DNA of 5,656 bases from RUG754 sp041856085 (GTDB taxonomy: Bacteria > Bacillota > Clostridia > Peptostreptococcales > Anaerovoracaceae). Position 1 is the stretch's first letter, and the number at the start of each line of letters is the position of its first letter. The stretch is from assembly GCA_041856085.1 (NCBI GenBank), contig JBHAFL010000148.1, positions 1 through 5,656 of the forward strand. Reading direction: 5' to 3'. This document shows positions 4,226-5,656 of the stretch, one piece after another. Below the pieces are notes generated by a model. The model was not told the DNA's origin. It made no database searches and was given only the letters and a program-made list of their open reading frames with translations. Position numbers and translations under genes: made by a program.

Positions 4226-5575
4226 TTACCCGCAATTAACAGCCTTGAACTCCGGTTTTTTTGCGGCGTCTATCGCCTCCTGCTCCGCGGGAGTCCTGTC
4301 AAGCTCGGTTCTGAGCCTTATCAAGCGACGTGTAAGCTTGTTTACATCGTAGATTCTCTCCGCGACGGTTATAGTGTTTTCCTCCTGATAGAGGAATACT
4401 GATTTTATAGTCTCCTCAAGTTCGGTGAATATGTCCTCTACGGCGTTTATGAACTCCTCGGAGACGTCGCGCTTCCCGTTTTCTTCAACCCTGCCGCCAC
4501 GCCAGAAATCCACGGTTGAAATATCGTAATAATAATCGATTCTGAACAGCCTCGACACGCTGTCGGACAGCTTGTTTTTGACGTCGTTCAGCTTAGCCTC
4601 AAGCATTTTCGGGCTGTGCTTAAACTGTCCGGCAATTTTTTTTGCGTCCTCTCTAAGGTCCGCAAAGCATCTCTCTAATTCTCCGAAAGTCTCTTCAAAC
4701 TGCTTACCCGTCATCTGAAGAGTAGTCCTATAGAGCATAATCTGTGAAAGCGCTGAAGCGCCGATGTCTTTCATTTTCAGCTTCGCTGATTGCTCTATTA
4801 TTTCTCTAACCGTCGTCTCGCAGTCATTTTTAATAACGTATTTCAGTTCTTCAATCCCCTGTCCGTGCTTCGCGCTGACACTGAAAAGCTGTATATCCTC
4901 GACTTCCATAAGGCTTCTGATGAGACCCCTGCAATAGCTCAGGTACTGACCGAGCTCTTCTTCATCTATCGTGTCTATCTTGTTCACCACAAAATAGAAC
5001 TTTGAGGCATATTCCTTTGCGTTTTTCAGGAATTCCACCTCTATGCTGTTTATAGGGCTGTCCACTGAAAGCAAAAATATTACCGCGTCCGATTCTTTAA
5101 CGAATGCATAAGCCTCGTCGGTATTTTTCCGGTGAACGGAGCCGACCCCCGGAGTATCCACGAATGTCATCCCGTCCGATAAAAACTCGGACGGAGAATA
5201 TATTGTCACCTGCCTTACGCCGAGGTGGTTATCACAGTTCTCCTGCTCGTTTATATATGATTTCAGCTCGTCGAAGTCAATACCCTTGACGATTCCGTTC
5301 TCGAAGCTGACCGTAGCGGCTCTTTCTCCATGCTCAATCGTCGTAACGACAGCGGTAACCGGCACTATCCCGATAGGAAGCACCCTCTCTCCGATTATCG
5401 AGTTTACGAGCATGCTCTTGCCTCTCTTGAACTGTCCGATTACCGAGACCGTAATCTTCCTGTTCTCTATCTTATCTATCAGTTCTTCCGTCCTCGCAAG
5501 CTCTTTTTTCGTGAGCTCATATTCGGCGAAGACGTCTTTCATTTCTTTGGTTATCTCTAATATAGGTCTTAACAT
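4226..5575 (-). CDS. Dynamin-like GTPase
   Basis: The 449-residue protein carries a complete bacterial dynamin-like GTPase domain: P-loop GQFKRGKS at 47-54, switch I region PVTAVVTT at 72-79, DTPG at 140-143, NKID at 198-201, and SAK at 234-236. The GQFKRGKS form is typical of bacterial dynamin-like proteins. A helical segment precedes it (1-40) and a long, charged, mostly helical region (255-440) follows, as expected for the stalk. Bacterial dynamins bind GTP, oligomerise and remodel or guard membranes, often as pairs of subunits. At 449 residues it is shorter than two-domain dynamins (600 or more) and no hydrophobic paddle is obvious, so membrane contact may rely on a partner that could be encoded beyond the window edge. 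The ribosome binding site is weak (AAAGAG six bases before ATG), and the frame is open upstream to the edge, so the start is less certain than for the other genes. Confidence 0.88.
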   Translation of the reverse strand: MLRPILEITKEMKDVFAEYELTKKELARTEELIDKIENRKITVSVIGQFKRGKSMLVNSIIGERVLPIGIVPVTAVVTTIEHGERAATVSFENGIVKGIDFDELKSYINEQENCDNHLGVRQVTIYSPSEFLSDGMTFVDTPGVGSVHRKNTDEAYAFVKESDAVIFLLSVDSPINSIEVEFLKNAKEYASKFYFVVNKIDTIDEEELGQYLSYCRGLIRSLMEVEDIQLFSVSAKHGQGIEELKYVIKNDCETTVREIIEQSAKLKMKDIGASALSQIMLYRTTLQMTGKQFEETFGELERCFADLREDAKKIAGQFKHSPKMLEAKLNDVKNKLSDSVSRLFRIDYYYDISTVDFWRGGRVEENGKRDVSEEFINAVEDIFTELEETIKSVFLYQEENTITVAERIYDVNKLTRRLIRLRTELDRTPAEQEAIDAAKKPEFKAVNCG

Positions 5576-5656
5576 TATATACTCTTTCTTTAATAAAAGG
5601 GGGTGCGGACGTTTTCTTGGACAGCTTAGGCAACCAATCCAAGAGATCGCCTGTAC
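5517..5656 (-). other. Possible end of an upstream gene overlapping the dynamin start
   Basis: In a frame different from the dynamin gene, the minus strand is open from the window edge (5654) to a TGA at 5517-5519, beginning TGDLLDWLPKLSKK and SAPPFIKERVYN. The composition before position 5576 looks protein-like, but a tail overlapping the dynamin gene by nearly 60 bases would be unusual. Another frame ends early, giving YRRSLGLVA and a TAA near 5628. Either could be the end of a real upstream gene; 81 bases are too few to decide. No terminator or clear promoter is seen here. Confidence 0.2.

Noticed and set aside
4790..5560. Plus-strand ORFs opposite the dynamin gene
   Set aside because: They are antisense to GTPase motifs, with arginine-rich or low-complexity products typical of shadow frames.

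Overview
The window looks like chromosomal DNA from a Gram-positive, low-to-moderate GC bacterium, most likely a gut-type Clostridia (Firmicutes). The reasons are AGGAGG-type ribosome binding sites, AT-rich promoters of the TTGACA/TATAAT type, an intrinsic terminator, and the protein families present. No mobile element, phage gene, tRNA, rRNA or CRISPR array was found. The taxonomic guess is inference; no marker gene is present.

Left part (1-944). The minus strand carries the first 65 codons of a PLP-dependent tryptophanase/tyrosine phenol-lyase family enzyme, cut by the window edge. Its control region is the most striking part of the window. A near-perfect promoter (TTGACA-17-TATGAT, 540-568) starts a leader of about 340 nt. 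That leader encodes a 19-residue peptide with seven consecutive tyrosine codons (440-499) behind a good ribosome binding site. A strong hairpin (394-436) and an intrinsic terminator (335-364) follow, all before the enzyme gene. This is the layout of a translation-coupled attenuator reading tyrosine, here placed in front of a catabolic lyase. A second copy of the tyrosine-codon DNA (14 nt identical) lies just before the enzyme's ribosome binding site and overlaps a small ORF (213-278). A divergent promoter candidate (651-679), a perfect 16-bp palindrome (629-644) and a short inverted repeat (654-667) sit between the two transcription units. The long untranslated stretch 685-944 is unexplained and holds a C9A7 homopolymer.

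Middle (945-1791). A plus-strand gene encodes a soluble diguanylate cyclase: a PAS-like sensor with a four-cysteine cluster, then a GGDEF domain with intact active site and inhibitory site. It converges on the minus-strand cluster; a hairpin and a T-run lie at the junction.

Right part (1800-5656). Three minus-strand genes, read in the order 5575 to 1800, encode a dynamin-like GTPase, a PlsC-type acyltransferase with an added zinc ribbon and C-terminal beta-rich domain, and an NAD(P)-dependent SDR-family oxidoreductase/epimerase. Gaps are 52 and 166 nt, with TATAAT boxes in each, so this may be a loose operon with internal promoters. A shared theme of membrane lipid or envelope work is inferred from the families, not shown.
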